64,000 nt of DNA, from the NCBI RefSeq assembly GCF_001553005.1, contig NZ_KQ959854.1, positions 35,119 to 99,118 on the forward strand, written 5' to 3'. The notes beneath the pieces were generated by a model that was not told where the DNA came from, did not search any database, and saw only the letters and a program-made list of their open reading frames with translations. Shown in pieces: positions 28,824 to 37,229 of this stretch. The translations under genes were made by a program, and so were the position numbers. Numbering within the stretch: the stretch's first letter is position 1; the number at the start of each line of letters is the position of its first letter. The DNA is from Gemelliphila asaccharolytica. GTDB lineage: Bacteria; Bacillota; Bacilli; Staphylococcales; Gemellaceae.

Positions 28824-30122
28824 ATGTCTAATAACGAACTTTTTAAATTAGAGGGGAAACCTAGTTTTACTAAATCTTTTCCTATTTCTATCCAACATGT
28901 ACTTGCAATGATAATAGGAAACGTTGCTCCGGCAATTATAATCGCTCAATGTATAGGACTTAGTAGTAACCAAATAACTGAAATTGTTCAATATTCTATG
29001 ATATGTGCTGGTTTAGCTACTATTTTGCAAATATATGGTATTTGGAAATTTGGTGCAAGACTTCCTATTATAATGGGAACCAACTTTGCATTTGTCCCTG
29101 TCATTATAACTATTAATTCTAATTATGGGTTTTCTTCTGTATTTGGTGCATGCTTAATAGGAAGTATTTTCCTTATATTATTTGGTTTATTTATAGAAAA
29201 AATTATTAAATATTTTCCACCAATAGTTACTGGTACTACTGTTTTATCTATGGGAATTTCTCTTTATCCCGTAGCAATTTCATATATGGCTGGTATAAGT
29301 AAAACTCCTGAATATGGAAATCTTACTAACTGGAGTGTGGCTATCGTAACCCTTTTAATAGTTTTAATTATAGATCATTTTGGAAAAGGATATTTTAAAA
29401 TATTAAGTATATTAATTGGTATTATTGTAGGATATGCTCTAGCTTTTGTATTAGGAATAGTAGATTTTTCTGCGATATCTTCAGCTCCTTTAATATCAGT
29501 TCCTAAATTCCTTCCATTTGGAATAGAATTTCATTATGGTGCTATTATTACCATGATTGTTATGTATCTAGTTACTTCTATTCAAGTTATTGGTGATGTT
29601 TCTTCACTAACTGTTGGAAGTATGAATCGAGAAGCTAAAAAAGAAGAAGTGTCAGGAGCTATAATGAGTAAAGGTTTAAGTGGACTTATAACTGCTTTAA
29701 TCGGTGGTCTTCCTTCATCTTCATTTGCTCAAAATATTGGTATTATATGTATAACTAAAGTTATAAGTAAAAAAGTTGTTACATTAGCTGGTATAATAAT
29801 ATTAATTTTAGGATTTTTCCCTAAATTTTCTTCTATAATGACTACAATACCTTATCCAGTTTTAGGAGGAGCAACATTATCAGTATTCTCTATAATAACT
29901 ATTAATGGTATTAAACTAATAAGTAGAGATAAAATGACTAGTAGAAATGCAGGAATCTTGGGAATAGCACTTGCTTTTGGTTTAGGTCTTACTTCAGTCC
30001 CAGAAACACTAGCAAAAACCCCACTTGCTTTTCAAACATTTATAGGAAGTTCTCCTATTATAATAGCTACAATAATTGCTTTTATCTTGAACATTATTTT
30101 ACCTAAAAATAATGAAAACTAA
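28824..30122 (+). CDS. Xanthine/uracil (NCS2) family permease, probably xanthine or urate
   Basis: This nucleobase/proton symporter of the NCS2/NAT family has 432 residues and about 14 membrane helices. The NAT signature QNIGIICITK is at about residues 301-310. The start SIQHVLAMIIGNVAPAIII and GTNFAFVPVI match the xanthine/urate (PbuX, PucJ) branch more than the uracil (UraA) branch. Exact substrate is uncertain. It is monocistronic, with its own promoter and terminator. Confidence 0.88.
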   Translation: MSNNELFKLEGKPSFTKSFPISIQHVLAMIIGNVAPAIIIAQCIGLSSNQITEIVQYSMICAGLATILQIYGIWKFGARLPIIMGTNFAFVPVIITINSNYGFSSVFGACLIGSIFLILFGLFIEKIIKYFPPIVTGTTVLSMGISLYPVAISYMAGISKTPEYGNLTNWSVAIVTLLIVLIIDHFGKGYFKILSILIGIIVGYALAFVLGIVDFSAISSAPLISVPKFLPFGIEFHYGAIITMIVMYLVTSIQVIGDVSSLTVGSMNREAKKEEVSGAIMSKGLSGLITALIGGLPSSSFAQNIGIICITKVISKKVVTLAGIIILILGFFPKFSSIMTTIPYPVLGGATLSVFSIITINGIKLISRDKMTSRNAGILGIALAFGLGLTSVPETLAKTPLAFQTFIGSSPIIIATIIAFILNIILPKNNEN

Positions 30123-30199
30123 TTTTTTAGTATTGTAAAATGTTAATTTGTTTTCTAATAAGAATTTATATTAACAATTATTAGTAAATATTTATAAAA

Positions 30200-30226
30200 A
30201 AAACACGGAAATAAATTCCGTGTTTT
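30200..30226 (+). terminator. Terminator of the purine permease gene
   Basis: AAAACACGGAA and TTCCGTGTTTT pair perfectly over 11 bases with a 5-base loop. The T-rich side follows on the plus strand, 78 bases after the stop codon. Confidence 0.8.
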
Positions 30227-30309
30227 CATTTTATCTAGTTATATTTTCTAAAATTTCTCTAAATATTAAAATTAATCTCTTAACAAAGAGTTCTTTTTCA
30301 GTCTTTAAA

Positions 30310-30340
30310 AAAAGATTTCATTTAAAAAATGAAATCTTTT
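30310..30340 (-). terminator. Terminator of nrdD
   Basis: A 14-base stem AAAAGATTTCATTT (30310-30323) with AAATGAAATCTTTT (30327-30340) lies 5 bases beyond the nrdD stop. It is followed on the minus strand by a T run. Between it and the permease terminator (30227-30309) I see no convincing gene. Confidence 0.85.
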
Positions 30341-30344
30341 ATTT

Positions 30345-32525
30345 TTATTTCATATGTTTTACTCTAGATACTATTTCTTTATGTCTTCCCTCTATCATAG
30401 GTCTTGCTTGAGGATTTCCTAAATAACCACATGTTCTTTTTACAACATCGCATGTTTTTGGATTTGTATTACCACAAGATGGACATTTAAATCCTTTTTT
30501 TGTAGGTTCGAAATCTCCTTCATATCCACATTCATAACATTTATCTATTGGTGTATTTGTTCCCAAATAACCTACTTTATTATAAGCAAAATCCCAAACT
30601 GCTTCTAATGCTTTTGGATTTTGTCTTAACACCGGATATTCACAATAATGAATAAATCCTCCACTTGCATAATATGGGTAGTCACTTTCAAATTCTAATT
30701 TTTCAAATGGTGTTGGATTTTTTCTAACATCATAGTGAAATGAATTTGTATAATATCCTTTATCTGTAATATTCTCTATACTACCAAATTTTTCTTTATC
30801 CATTCTACAAAATCTGTCAGTTAAACTCTCTGATGGAGTTGAATATATACTGAACCAATAATCATACTCTTCTGTCCATTTTTCTACATTTCGTTTTAGC
30901 TCTTTCATTATTTTAAGAGTAAACTCTTTTGCTTCTTTATTTTTTTCCCATTCTCCACCATAAAAAACTGTTGCTACTTCATAAAGTCCTATATATCCTA
31001 AAGAAAGTGTTGAACGTTTATTTTTAAACAATTTACTTACATTTTCTTTTGGATTAAGTCTTTTTCCAAAAGCACCATGCATATATAAAATAGGTGCATT
31101 TTCTGGTTTTGCTTCTCCGCATCTTCTAGCTCTATATATCAATGCATCTTTACATATTTCAAGGCGTTCTTTTAAAATGCTAAAGAATTTTTCTTTATTT
31201 CCATTAGATTCTATTGCTATTCTTGGTAAATTTAATGTTACCACACCTAAATTCATTCTACCACTTTCTATATTTTTTCCTTCTTCATCTTTCCATGCAG
31301 GTAAAAACGATCTACAGCCCATAGGAGTCTTGCAACTTCCTGTAATTTTTGTAAGTGTATCATACATAATTACGTCTGGATACATTCTCTTTGTAGAACA
31401 CTCCAATGCCAATTTTTTAATATCGTAGTTTGGATCCCCTTCTTTTAAATTAAGACCGTCTTTTAACGTGAAAATTAATTTAGGAAATATAGCTGTTCTT
31501 TTTTCTGTACCTAGGCCATCTATTCTTACTTTTAAAATAGCTTTTTGAATTTCTCTTGAGAAAAAATCTTCTCCTAATCCAAATCCAAGTGAAGTGAATG
31601 GTGTTTGCCCTTGAGAAGAATATAATGTATTTATCTCATACTCTAAACTTTGCATAGCATCATAAATATCTTTTTTAGTTTTTGTTAATGCAAATTCTTT
31701 TTGTTTTTCTTCTCCTTCAATCCAATCTTTTGCAAGTTTATAATTTTTATTATAATTTAGCTTAGCAAATGGAGCTAATACTTCATCAATTCTATCTGCA
31801 CTACAGCCTCCATATTGACTAGAAGCTACATTCGCTATTATTTGTGCCATTTGTGCTGTAGCTGTTGTTATACTTTTAGGACTTTCTACATCTGCATTTC
31901 CTATTTTAAAGCCTTTAGTTAACATTTCTTTAAAATCTATTAAACAACAATTTGTTAAAGGTTGATAAGGTGAATAATCTAAATCATGAAAATGAATTTC
32001 CCCTTTTTGGTGAGCATTAGCTACATGTTCTGGCAACATTTTTAAACCTATTACTTTTGCAACAACCCCACTTGTTAAATCTCTGTGAGTATTAAACACC
32101 AAACTATCTTTATTTGCATTTTCATTGACTAATTTTTCATCTCTATTTACTAAACTTTGAATAGCTACATTAATATCTATGCTATTTTTTCTTTTTATAT
32201 CTCTATTTGCACGATAAGAAATATACTCTTCAGCTATAGCATTCTCTCCTCGTTCTATAAGTATATGCTCAACTATATTTTGTATCTCATATATTTTTAT
32301 ATCTCTATCAAAACGATTACTTATTTCTAAAAGTACTTCTTCTACTATTTTATTTAAATTATAAATTTCACTGCTTCCACCTATAGAATTTATAGCTTTT
32401 TCTAACGCTCCATAAATTTTTTCACTATCAAAATTTACTTTTCTACCATCTCTTTTTATAACAATAATTTTTTTAAGTTTATCCATTATTTTTTTATTAT
32501 TATAATCTATCAATTGACTTTCCAT
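30345..32525 (-). CDS. nrdD: Anaerobic ribonucleoside-triphosphate reductase
   Basis: NrdD is the glycyl-radical class III reductase that makes dNTPs without oxygen. An ATP-cone begins the protein (IVIKRDGRKVNFDSEKIYGAL, about residues 21-41). The active-site region includes the CGG-type tract SQYGGCSADR. The C-terminus has the zinc motif CYECGYEGD...CPSCG and the glycyl-radical motif RTCGYLG about 22 residues from the end. It has 726 residues, the normal size. The activase gene nrdG is not next to it and not in the window. GAAGGAGG precedes the ATG. Confidence 0.97.
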   Translation of the reverse strand: MESQLIDYNNKKIMDKLKKIIVIKRDGRKVNFDSEKIYGALEKAINSIGGSSEIYNLNKIVEEVLLEISNRFDRDIKIYEIQNIVEHILIERGENAIAEEYISYRANRDIKRKNSIDINVAIQSLVNRDEKLVNENANKDSLVFNTHRDLTSGVVAKVIGLKMLPEHVANAHQKGEIHFHDLDYSPYQPLTNCCLIDFKEMLTKGFKIGNADVESPKSITTATAQMAQIIANVASSQYGGCSADRIDEVLAPFAKLNYNKNYKLAKDWIEGEEKQKEFALTKTKKDIYDAMQSLEYEINTLYSSQGQTPFTSLGFGLGEDFFSREIQKAILKVRIDGLGTEKRTAIFPKLIFTLKDGLNLKEGDPNYDIKKLALECSTKRMYPDVIMYDTLTKITGSCKTPMGCRSFLPAWKDEEGKNIESGRMNLGVVTLNLPRIAIESNGNKEKFFSILKERLEICKDALIYRARRCGEAKPENAPILYMHGAFGKRLNPKENVSKLFKNKRSTLSLGYIGLYEVATVFYGGEWEKNKEAKEFTLKIMKELKRNVEKWTEEYDYWFSIYSTPSESLTDRFCRMDKEKFGSIENITDKGYYTNSFHYDVRKNPTPFEKLEFESDYPYYASGGFIHYCEYPVLRQNPKALEAVWDFAYNKVGYLGTNTPIDKCYECGYEGDFEPTKKGFKCPSCGNTNPKTCDVVKRTCGYLGNPQARPMIEGRHKEIVSRVKHMK

Positions 32526-32585
32526 ATCTTCCCTCCTTCAAATTATATCATCTTATTTATTATCATAATTTAATAATATAGTTAT

Positions 32586-32614
32586 ATTTTAATATCTAAA
32601 AAAGTAAATGTCTA
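32586..32614 (-). promoter_or_regulatory. Predicted promoter of nrdD
   Basis: On the minus strand TAGACA (32609-32614) and TAAAAT (32586-32591) are 17 bases apart, about 60 bases before the ATG. Confidence 0.5.
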
Positions 32615-32638
32615 GTAAAAAAATTTCCCGGAAATAAG

Positions 32639-32701
32639 AAAATGCTGTTGTATAGCCTTTTTAAAATTGTGAAATATTATTCACAATTTTGTAAGCATTT
32701 T
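32639..32701. promoter_or_regulatory. Nested inverted repeats between nrdD and the S11-like gene (redox-operator-like)
   Basis: The core is AAAATTGTGAA (32663-32673) and TTCACAATTTT (32680-32690), an 11-base perfect inverted repeat with a 6-base spacer. It includes TTGTGAA/TTCACAA half-sites like those of Rex, and TGTGA/TCACA like those of Fnr, but the spacing is two bases wider than either consensus. Outer arms AAAATGCT/AGCATTTT flank it unevenly. It lies 50-80 bases upstream of the nrdD promoter. The rest of the 32526-32829 gap holds a second short hairpin (32726-32749) and a weak plus-strand promoter. Confidence 0.45.
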
Positions 32702-32829
32702 ATATGAAATCTTTTCGCATAAAAGAGTATTTTTTCTAATAAAAATACTTTATTATTGCCTAGGAAGTAGAATTTTTTTTGTTTTTATACTATACTTATT
32801 AATAACATAAAACATAAAGGAAATTTACA

Positions 32830-34041
32830 ATGAAATTTAAAAGTTTTTTATCTTTATTTTTTTCTTTCTTTTTTATATTAAATAGTAATGTAACTCATGC
32901 AGAAGATATTTTTGAAGATAACAATGCTATTTCTTCTCTGCTACAAAAAAATCCTAATATTAAACTAATAATTTCTGAATATAATACAGGAAAAATTATT
33001 GCAGAGAAAAATAAAGATCAGAAAGTTAGTTATAAAAAACTAATAAATAATATTGCTCTTCTTGTTCTCTCACAGCAACTGAAAGAAGAAAATATTACTT
33101 TAGATACTACCTTAGAAATAAATAATGAGGAACTAATTTCTAACTACGATTTATCTGATAATATCACTGTTAAAGATTTAATATTTTTACTATCACAAGG
33201 TGATAATAAAACATTGGCAAATGATGTTTTAAATAGATTTAATATAGATTTAGATAAAGCTAAAAATATTATTAAAAATTTATCTTTATTTGATACAAAA
33301 TTAGAATCATTAGATATAAATGAAAATAATTATACTACTGCTAGAAATTTAACTTATCTTAATAATATGATAATTAAAAATTATCCTCAAATTACTGATA
33401 TAACTAAAAATCCACAGTACACTTTGAGCAATGGGATTAGTGTTGAAAATAGTATTGAGTTTATACCATCAGATATTTCGAGAACAATAGGAATTTATTA
33501 TGATAATGAAAATACTTCTCTTATTACATATAGTGGCAATACTAAAATTGTAATTACTATATTAAATATTGAAGAGAATAAAGAAGATTTTTTTAATGAT
33601 ATGGAAGATTTATATTCTTACATATTTTCTAATTACAAATATATTTTAGTTCTTCCTGCTGGAACTTTTAATATAAATAAAGAAAATATAACTATAGAAG
33701 ATGATATTTATGACCTCTTTTATAAAGATAGTTCTCCAGAAGATTTAAAATATTTTTTAATGAACGAAAAAATATTATTTTTCCAAAATTATGATAATAT
33801 CTCATACAATAATGGAACTGTTTATTCTAAATATAAATCTAATACCCATAACTCTAAATTAACTAAAATAAAAAATACTTTTATTCAAGATGATAATTTT
33901 TCAAAAAAAGCAATTAAAGACAAAATTAATATCGTTTTAGATAGAACTCAATATTTTGCAAGTTTAGTCTTACTGTTATATTCTACAATATTTGTTGTTT
34001 TATATATTATTCAAAAATCACTTAAAAAAGGAGAAAATTAA
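32830..34041 (+). CDS. Degenerate D-Ala-D-Ala carboxypeptidase-like (S11) membrane protein
   Basis: The protein has 403 residues: signal peptide (1-24, ending VTHAED), an S11-like region, and a C-terminal helix (about 375-395) with a basic cytoplasmic end. The layout is that of DacA-type PBP5. Of the three catalytic motifs only SxxK seems kept (SYKK, residues 67-70). The SxN region reads LLSQGDNKTLANDV and the KTG region reads SRTIGIYYDNEN. It is therefore probably a non-catalytic or altered enzyme bound to peptidoglycan. It is 3 bases from yutD. Confidence 0.7.
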   Translation: MKFKSFLSLFFSFFFILNSNVTHAEDIFEDNNAISSLLQKNPNIKLIISEYNTGKIIAEKNKDQKVSYKKLINNIALLVLSQQLKEENITLDTTLEINNEELISNYDLSDNITVKDLIFLLSQGDNKTLANDVLNRFNIDLDKAKNIIKNLSLFDTKLESLDINENNYTTARNLTYLNNMIIKNYPQITDITKNPQYTLSNGISVENSIEFIPSDISRTIGIYYDNENTSLITYSGNTKIVITILNIEENKEDFFNDMEDLYSYIFSNYKYILVLPAGTFNINKENITIEDDIYDLFYKDSSPEDLKYFLMNEKILFFQNYDNISYNNGTVYSKYKSNTHNSKLTKIKNTFIQDDNFSKKAIKDKINIVLDRTQYFASLVLLLYSTIFVVLYIIQKSLKKGEN

Positions 34042-34043
34042 TT

Positions 34044-34343
34044 GTGGAACTTACAGAAAATAATCTTATTTTTGAAACAGAATTTGGAAAATTTGAACTT
34101 ATTTACAACTATAAGGAAGCATTTGATAAAGAATTATTTATCGATAAATATGTTCCTATTTTAGATGATAAGGATTTTATTTTAGGTGATATAGCATATG
34201 AAAAACTTAGACTTACTGGATTTTTTCTAAATAAAAATATCAATGACCCTAAAAATATTAATAATCTTGAAGATTTCCTTTTAGAATTTTGTAATATTTC
34301 TTGTCCATTTTACGTTTTGAAAAGAAAAAAGAACAACTCTTAA
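34044..34343 (+). CDS. YutD-like protein
   Basis: This small cytoplasmic protein has 99 residues and a GTG start 2 bases after the preceding stop. The run FIDKYVPILDDKDFILGDIAYEKLRLTGFF and the cysteine-containing EFCNISCPFYVLKR match the Bacillus YutD family, whose function is not established. Its last residues (KNNS) are encoded by the left arm of the terminator shared with the convergent methyltransferase gene. Confidence 0.8.
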   Translation: MELTENNLIFETEFGKFELIYNYKEAFDKELFIDKYVPILDDKDFILGDIAYEKLRLTGFFLNKNINDPKNINNLEDFLLEFCNISCPFYVLKRKKNNS

Positions 34344-34362
34344 TTTTGTTATGAGTTGTTCT
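34330..34362. terminator. Bidirectional terminator yutD / yqeM
   Basis: AGAACAACTC (34330-34339) and GAGTTGTTCT (34353-34362) form a 10-base stem. T runs lie on both sides. The stop codons of the two convergent genes lie in the loop, so the stem encodes the last residues of both. Confidence 0.85.
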
Positions 34363-35080
34363 CTTTTTTTAATATAAATATAACTCTGTCTGCATTTTTA
34401 TAATTTTTATTTTTTCTATCAAAATCACAAAAATAGTTATTTATCTTAAATCCTATCTTTTTCAAGGTTTCAAAAACTAAATCTATTTCATAAGCTCTTT
34501 GTTTTTGAAATTCTTCTATTTTTTTATATAAGTTATTCTTTTGTTTAATAAAAAATGTTATTTCACTTTCTACTTCATTACTTTTTTCCGTTTCATAAGT
34601 GAACCATAAATATGATATATCAAAATCTTCATATGCAAATACTTTTTGTTCTATCATGTAATTTATCTTATTAGGTGTATGAATGTCAAAGATAAATTCT
34701 CCACCATTTTCTAGTGAATTATATACTTCTATAAGTCCTTTTTTAAATTCACTAAAATCTAATAAATAATTAAATACATCAAATGAACTAATTATAAAAT
34801 TAAATTTTTCTTCTAATTTTGTTATTTCTAATAGATCTAACAAAAAAAATTCTGCATTACTATTCTTATTCCTAGCTAATGATAACATATTTTCATTATT
34901 ATCTGCAGCATATACTTTTCCATATTTAGACAAACATTCTATTAAAGTTCCACTGCCACAACCTAAATCTAATATTTTTTGGTTGTTTTTTAATTTTAAT
35001 CTTTCATCTATTATATTTTTATATATACTGTAGTCAACATCCATTAGCTTATCGTAGACTATGCTGAGATTATCATACAT
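34349..35080 (-). CDS. yqeM: Class I SAM-dependent methyltransferase YqeM
   Basis: The protein has 243 residues with a Rossmann methyltransferase core. Motif I is ILDLGCGSGTLIECL (about residues 37-51), motif II ends VYAADNNENML, and FNFIISSFDVFNYL is the motif IV region. Its place behind rsfS in the yqeG-yqeM cluster gives the name. The substrate of YqeM is not known to me. Confidence 0.88.
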   Translation of the reverse strand: MYDNLSIVYDKLMDVDYSIYKNIIDERLKLKNNQKILDLGCGSGTLIECLSKYGKVYAADNNENMLSLARNKNSNAEFFLLDLLEITKLEEKFNFIISSFDVFNYLLDFSEFKKGLIEVYNSLENGGEFIFDIHTPNKINYMIEQKVFAYEDFDISYLWFTYETEKSNEVESEITFFIKQKNNLYKKIEEFQKQRAYEIDLVFETLKKIGFKINNYFCDFDRKNKNYKNADRVIFILKKENNS

Positions 35081-35083
35081 ATT

Positions 35084-35422
35084 TTAAACCTCTTTTAATG
35101 GATATTTTTCAAAAAATTTATCTAATTTATAATAATCTCTGTCTTTTGTTGTCATTACATTTACTATAACGTCACCTAAATCTATAAGCACCCAATTTGA
35201 TTCTTTTAGCCCTTCTACATTATATATTTTGTAATTATTTTCTTTTGCATTTTCTTTTACTTCTTCTGCTATAGCTTCTACTTGTCTATTTGTTGTAGCA
35301 TGGCATATTACAGAATAGTCATATAAAAAATCTGATTTTTCTAAATCGAATACTACTATATCACTTGCTTTTTTATTATCGCATGAATCTACTACTATTT
35401 GTAATAATTTTTCTACTGTCAT
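35084..35422 (-). CDS. rsfS: Ribosomal silencing factor RsfS
   Basis: RsfS (Iojap family) binds ribosomal protein uL14 and blocks joining of subunits when nutrients are low. The 112 residues include SDIVVFDLEKSDFLYDYSVI, the family core ATTNRQVEAIAEEVKE, and EGLKESNWVLIDLGDVIVNV. It is 3 bases from yqeM and 17 bases after yqeK. Confidence 0.95.
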   Translation of the reverse strand: MTVEKLLQIVVDSCDNKKASDIVVFDLEKSDFLYDYSVICHATTNRQVEAIAEEVKENAKENNYKIYNVEGLKESNWVLIDLGDVIVNVMTTKDRDYYKLDKFFEKYPLKEV

Positions 35423-35439
35423 TAATTTCTCTCTTTCCT

Positions 35440-36309
35440 CTATTTTATTAAATGAAACATTATTATATAAAGTTCCTCATCATTAGGATACCTTTTTTTT
35501 AATTTATTTTTTAATTCTGTTATTGTTACTCCATAATATAATGCATATCTTTCTGGTAATGTTTCTATATTTACAGCTTTTACTAAGTCTACTTCTAGCC
35601 TTGCAAATATTGTTTGTGTGCTATCATCATAAGTTACAGCTTCTAGTATATCTCCTTTTTTAAAGTGTGCTTCACTTTTATTTCTTATAGTAACTATTTT
35701 TTCTCCAGATAGAATTTTTTCTTTATTTTTTTCTTTAAATCCTACTTGATAATTTTTTATATTATAGTAGTTATAACATTTTAAAAGTGAGGGATATATT
35801 CTTTCATCATTGTCTATTAAATATACTAATGTATATTTTGTTGCAAGTCTTACCGCTTCATCTAAGTCATATTTTGCTACTTCTGTTACTTCTTTTAGGT
35901 GCGGATGAGTTCTTTTAGGTTCTATATAGTCTGCTAAAAATGTTATTTTTTCTAAAATATTCATGTGTTCTCTACCAAAAGTATGATTGTGAACTGCCAT
36001 TTTTATTTCTTCATTTTTTATGCCAAATTCTTTTTCTATATATACACTTGCTACTGGACCATGTAAAACTGCTATTGGATAATTTAAAAGTTTTAAGTCT
36101 AAATTATATTTTATGACATATTTTTTCATTAATACTTCATCCATAGTTTTACACACATCGTGTAGTAATGCAGCTATTTTTGCTTTTTCTACATCTGCAT
36201 TATATATTTTTGCTAATTTTTCAGCTGTTTCTACCACTCTTAAACTATGTTCATACCTTTTAGTAGGTAATATTTCTTTTACCTTTTTTTTCATTTCTTC
36301 AAAACTCAT
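35440..36309 (-). CDS. yqeK: YqeK HD-domain Ap4A hydrolase fused to an ASCH domain
   Basis: Residues 1-190 form a YqeK protein: EHSLRVVETAEKLAK, ALLHDVCK, YPIAVLHGPVAS, AVHNHTFGREHM and FLADYIEPKR, the HD-superfamily metal ligands. YqeK symmetrically cleaves diadenosine tetraphosphate. Residues about 192-289 add a second domain: KEKILSGEKIVTIRNKS, HFKKGDILEAVTY and ELKNKLKKRYPNDEELYIIMF, which matches the ASCH fold (RNA or modified-nucleoside binding). The usual YqeK has about 190 residues, so this is a fusion. The gene overlaps nadD by 11 bases. Confidence 0.9.
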   Translation of the reverse strand: MSFEEMKKKVKEILPTKRYEHSLRVVETAEKLAKIYNADVEKAKIAALLHDVCKTMDEVLMKKYVIKYNLDLKLLNYPIAVLHGPVASVYIEKEFGIKNEEIKMAVHNHTFGREHMNILEKITFLADYIEPKRTHPHLKEVTEVAKYDLDEAVRLATKYTLVYLIDNDERIYPSLLKCYNYYNIKNYQVGFKEKNKEKILSGEKIVTIRNKSEAHFKKGDILEAVTYDDSTQTIFARLEVDLVKAVNIETLPERYALYYGVTITELKNKLKKRYPNDEELYIIMFHLIK

Positions 36310-36892
36310 ACAAATTCAACTCCTCTATGTACTTAGCACAATTTTTGTCAATTAGGTCATCTATATTTTTATTTTTTTTTAATTTTTCTCTAATATAACT
36401 AGAACTAATTTTGATTATGGGTAACTCTAGTATAACATAATTAATTTTTTTTAAAAAATCATTTTTTGCTATTATTTCTTCCAAATTTTCATTGTTTCTA
36501 GGTACAAAAATAAATGTTATTAAATTTTTTAATTTGTCTATATTATACCATTTTTCTAAATCTTTAACTCTATCTGTTCCGATTAAAAAATAAAGATCGT
36601 CTCCTTTATATATTTGTTTAAAATGTTTGACTGTATTATATGTATAACTGACATCTTGTTTTTTTATTTCATAATCACTGACATCTAATTTTTTATTGTC
36701 TTTTATGCTTCTTAAAATCATATTATATCTATCATTGTTACTAGCTACAAGATTATTTGATTTTAATGGTGTTTGATTGGTAGGTATAAAAATTACTTTG
36801 TCTATATTTAATTTTTCTATAGCTTTTTTTGCTGCCTCTATATGGCCTATATGAATAGGGTCAAAGCTTCCTCCAAACAATAAAATTTTCAT
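36299..36892 (-). CDS. nadD: Nicotinate-nucleotide adenylyltransferase
   Basis: NadD makes deamido-NAD from nicotinate mononucleotide and ATP. The 197 residues start with the nucleotidyltransferase motif GGSFDPIHIGHIEAA. FIPTNQTPLK follows, and ISSSYIREKL is the C-terminal ISSTxIR motif. The start codon shares a base with the yhbY stop (TAATG), and the end overlaps yqeK. Confidence 0.96.
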   Translation of the reverse strand: MKILLFGGSFDPIHIGHIEAAKKAIEKLNIDKVIFIPTNQTPLKSNNLVASNNDRYNMILRSIKDNKKLDVSDYEIKKQDVSYTYNTVKHFKQIYKGDDLYFLIGTDRVKDLEKWYNIDKLKNLITFIFVPRNNENLEEIIAKNDFLKKINYVILELPIIKISSSYIREKLKKNKNIDDLIDKNCAKYIEELNLYEF

Positions 36893-37191
36893 TATTTTAT
36901 CAACTCTATCTTTCTATTTTTTTTATTGCTACTTTGTTTATATAAAACTATAATATTCCCTATAATTTGAACTAAATTAGAGGAAGTTTTTCTTACTATT
37001 TCATCTGCTAAAAATTTTTTATTGTCTTCACAATTTTGTAATATGTTTATTTTTATTAATTCTCTTTTCTCTAATGCTTCTGATATTCCTATTATCATTT
37101 CTTCACTTATGGATGCTTTTCCTATTTGAAATATAGGATTAATCCCGTTTGCTAATGCTCTTAACTGTCTTTTTTGTTTTCCTTTTAACAT
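36892..37191 (-). CDS. yhbY: YhbY-type CRM-domain RNA-binding protein
   Basis: The 99 residues form a single CRM domain: LKGKQKRQLRALANGINPIFQIGKASISEEMI at the start and ELIKINILQN later. The domain binds pre-50S particles and assists ribosome assembly. It follows yqeH by 38 bases and is fused by overlap to nadD, the order found in Bacillus (yqeH, yqeI, nadD, yqeK). Confidence 0.94.
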   Translation of the reverse strand: MLKGKQKRQLRALANGINPIFQIGKASISEEMIIGISEALEKRELIKINILQNCEDNKKFLADEIVRKTSSNLVQIIGNIIVLYKQSSNKKNRKIELIK

Positions 37192-37229
37192 TTAAGTCTC
37201 CTATTTATATTATCTTTGTTTTATTTTAT

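Noticed and set aside
30227-30309. Minus-strand 27-codon open stretch (KTEKELFVKRLILIFREILENITR) between two terminators
   Set aside because: It looks protein-like but has no start codon or ribosome binding site and lies beyond the nrdD terminator.
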